A stretch of DNA of 64,000 nt, taken from assembly GCA_002914845.1 (NCBI GenBank), contig JXTC01000130.1, positions 717,467-781,466 on the forward strand, read 5' to 3'. Below are positions 61,935 to 64,000 of the stretch, in pieces. The notes below the pieces were generated by a model. That model was given only the letters and a program-made list of their open reading frames with translations. It searched no databases and was not told where the DNA came from. Both the position numbers and the translations under genes were made by a program. The stretch's first letter is position 1. Each line of letters opens with the position of its first letter. Source of the stretch: Trema orientale (lineage: Eukaryota; Streptophyta; Magnoliopsida; Rosales; Cannabaceae).

Positions 61935-63900
61935 TGTTAGCCCAAGATTGACTATCTAAGAGGGGGTTAATTGGGTTTTAAAACTTTTTATGAAACTTTT
62001 CAACTATGTAAAACCATAGACCGCTATTTTAAAACTTTGAGGCTAAAGAAACAATAATGCCAAATATATAACAATAATACCAAGTTAATTAAGCATAATA
62101 AATATCAAACAAACAATCAAATAGTTTGCAATAAAGTAAAGAATGTAGAGATAGAGAAAATGCAAACTCGATTTTTACGAAGTTCGACAAACACGATGAT
62201 TTGCCTATATTCCCAGTCCTCGGTAACTTGCTTTGAGCTTACGCTATTCGGATCAAGATTGTGGGCTTGACCGACCCTTGTATTCTTCTTAGGCTCAGCT
62301 ATTTGGATCAAGATTGTGGGCTTGATCGACCCTTGTATAAAAGGAGTGAATTCTTTGTAGGCTCAGCCAACCTTTACAATAATCTTGACTCCGGCTCTAT
62401 CACGCCTAACTACGGATTGTTTTGACTCCGGTGATAACCTCACCTATATGGATTGTTTAGACAATAGTGCCAATCTCACCAACTCACTGGTTGTTTAGAC
62501 TCCAGTGACAACCTCACTTACACTCGGATTGTTTAGACTCCAGTGACAATCTCATCTAAATCAAGTTGTTTAGACTCCGGTGGCAACCTCACCTATGTAC
62601 GGTTGTTTATGACTCCGGTGCCAACCTCACCTCAACTCAAATGGTTTTATAATAATCAAGAGTGAACACACTCAAGAACTCTCATCTCAAAAGTAATAAA
62701 TACAATTTTGGCTTAAGAGATTTGAGAACAATGCACAATAGATACTCTAAGATTGGCTCAATATGATTTGAAAGTTAATTCAATATAAGAATAGGCTTTT
62801 ATACTTTGAAAGTAGTTGGATAATAATTTAGGTTTATGCAAAGTCTTTTTCAAGTCTTAAAATAGACTCTATTTATAAGCTTATATGAAAACTAGCCGTT
62901 TATAACCATTAGACATACTTTCCGCTATTTTTGCTAGACCGAAAATGCGTTTTCGGTAGACTAAAAATACTAGCTGTTAGTAATGCTTTTGCAACAGTCA
63001 TATTTTAACAAATATATTTTTTTCGCTGCCATTTTCAGTAGACCAAAAAGCTTGCTTATTTTAGCTATTTCAGCATTTGGCTATTTTTTAGATTTTGACA
63101 GTTTTTGGCGTTTTTGAAAAACAGACTTCTAAACTTGTTTTAAACACTTTAAAGACATTAGAAATCAATTTGAAGAGAGTATTTTGGCTATTACAAACTT
63201 GTTTTAGTTTTACAAAGATATTTAACAATAATTTAGAAAGTGTTCACAGCAAAACATATTCTAGTTTGCAAATAGAAAATCTCTTTTTAGTCTATATCAA
63301 AAAATCATGATTTCAAATATATTTGTAACTTATTTAAATCTAAGAAATCATGTTTTAAAGAATATTTTATCCATTCAAATAAATTATTATTTTTTATTTT
63401 CAAATATTTATAATAAAATAACCATTTTAAGATTAAAATAGTTTGAAAACTCTTTTTGAAAGTATGAGCTAATGCAAAGAGAATTTATGTGCAACGAACT
63501 AAATCAAATACAAGACTAAATATGAAATATACCCTATCTAAGCATGGTCTTGTATTTTGATTGTCCATCTTTAAGCTTGATTATAATGACTCCAATATGT
63601 ATCCATCTTCAAGCTTGATTCCTTGATCAACTTGAGTTAGAACTTTTAAAACTATTTTATTACACACTCAAGTTAAATAATTAGTATTAAATCAAATATT
63701 TGTTATTTTCAAAATAAGAGTAAGTAAGATTGAAACTTTAATATCTCAACACCTAGATCACGTTCCAATCGAATCTTCTGCTAGATATACAAAAGTAACA
63801 AAGAACTTGAAAACAAGATATACATTAATAGGTATTAGATATGACAAAAGAGATCACAAACATAAAACAGAAAAATAAAAAACTAATTATACTAAATTTG
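61935..63900 (-). mobile_element. Minus-strand SIRE-like Copia LTR, diverged
   Basis: The reverse complement shares the order of the nested Copia LTR: AGGTGAGGTTGGCACCGGAG-like and GTCTAAACAA-like phrases (62390-62640), then AAGGGTCGGTCAAGCCCACA (62260-62340). The AAAACCCAATTAACCCCCTC-like end lies at 61960-61980. The upstream LTR part, including CTAGCAGAAGATTC, lies near 63770. Starts TGTTAGCC at 61935. The right end and any internal region were not resolved before the window end. There is tandem duplication of a GGATCAAGATTGTGGGCTTG block at 62251 and 62304. Confidence 0.55.
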
Positions 63901-63961
63901 TGTTATAAAATACACTTCTAATACATAAGTTACCTCCCCAGTTTCATAGCAGTCAGATTAG

Positions 63962-63964
<3 letters not shown>

Positions 63965-64000
<36 letters not shown>
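63965..64000 (+). repeat. (AAT)n microsatellite at the window end
   Basis: Uninterrupted AAT/ATA triplets from about 63965 to the last base; the array continues beyond the window. Confidence 0.95.

Overview
The window is plant nuclear DNA, very probably from a dicot. It is AT-rich, its real genes are split by short GT-AG introns, and most of it is transposon debris. Three intact host genes can be read exon by exon. They are (1) a 207-codon, three-exon gene for a small predicted four-helix membrane protein (1937-3533, +); (2) a nine-exon NUP88/MOS7 nucleoporin gene (21346-26512, +, 804 codons); and (3) an eight-exon CYP90A1/CPD-type brassinosteroid cytochrome P450 gene (27615-32214, -, 472 codons). 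NUP88 and CPD are convergent, with their stop codons about 1.1 kb apart. No tRNA, rRNA or CRISPR array was recognised.

Between the first gene and NUP88 (about 4.4-20.2 kb) lies a repeat-dominated region. It holds a hAT-like nonautonomous element, a foldback MITE and a large decayed structure (about 6.9-19.3 kb). That structure is bounded by two tandem arrays of related 60-75 bp units in opposite orientation. Inside are a Ulp1-type (C48) protease remnant on the plus strand and a MuDR-type transposase N-terminal remnant on the minus strand. I read it as a degenerate Mutator-like element of the ULP-carrying kind, later enlarged by duplications and three copies of a foldback repeat.

From 37.2 to 52.2 kb is a Copia retrotransposon (TSD AGTGA on both sides). 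Its pol is interrupted by a second, SIRE-like Copia element (41379-49746, TSD GAAGG on both sides). The inner element has an extra open reading frame after pol and a 3' LTR lacking its first ~100 bp. Both elements are inactive: stops and frameshifts interrupt every polyprotein.

From 52.4 to 64 kb are a minus-strand poly(A) retroposon, a Ty3/Gypsy solo LTR set inside an older tandem repeat, a MULE-type MITE and a promoter-like stretch with a possible orphan first exon. Then come a MITE that grew into a tandem repeat, the 3' end of a minus-strand LTR element with 97-bp tandem repeats, a second Gypsy LTR in inverse orientation, and a minus-strand SIRE-like LTR running towards the window end.

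The three genes show no sign of working together beyond adjacency. CPD (brassinosteroid synthesis) carries BZR1-type sequence motifs in its upstream region and in its longest intron, which fits the known feedback repression of this gene. All boundaries were read by eye; no database search was run.
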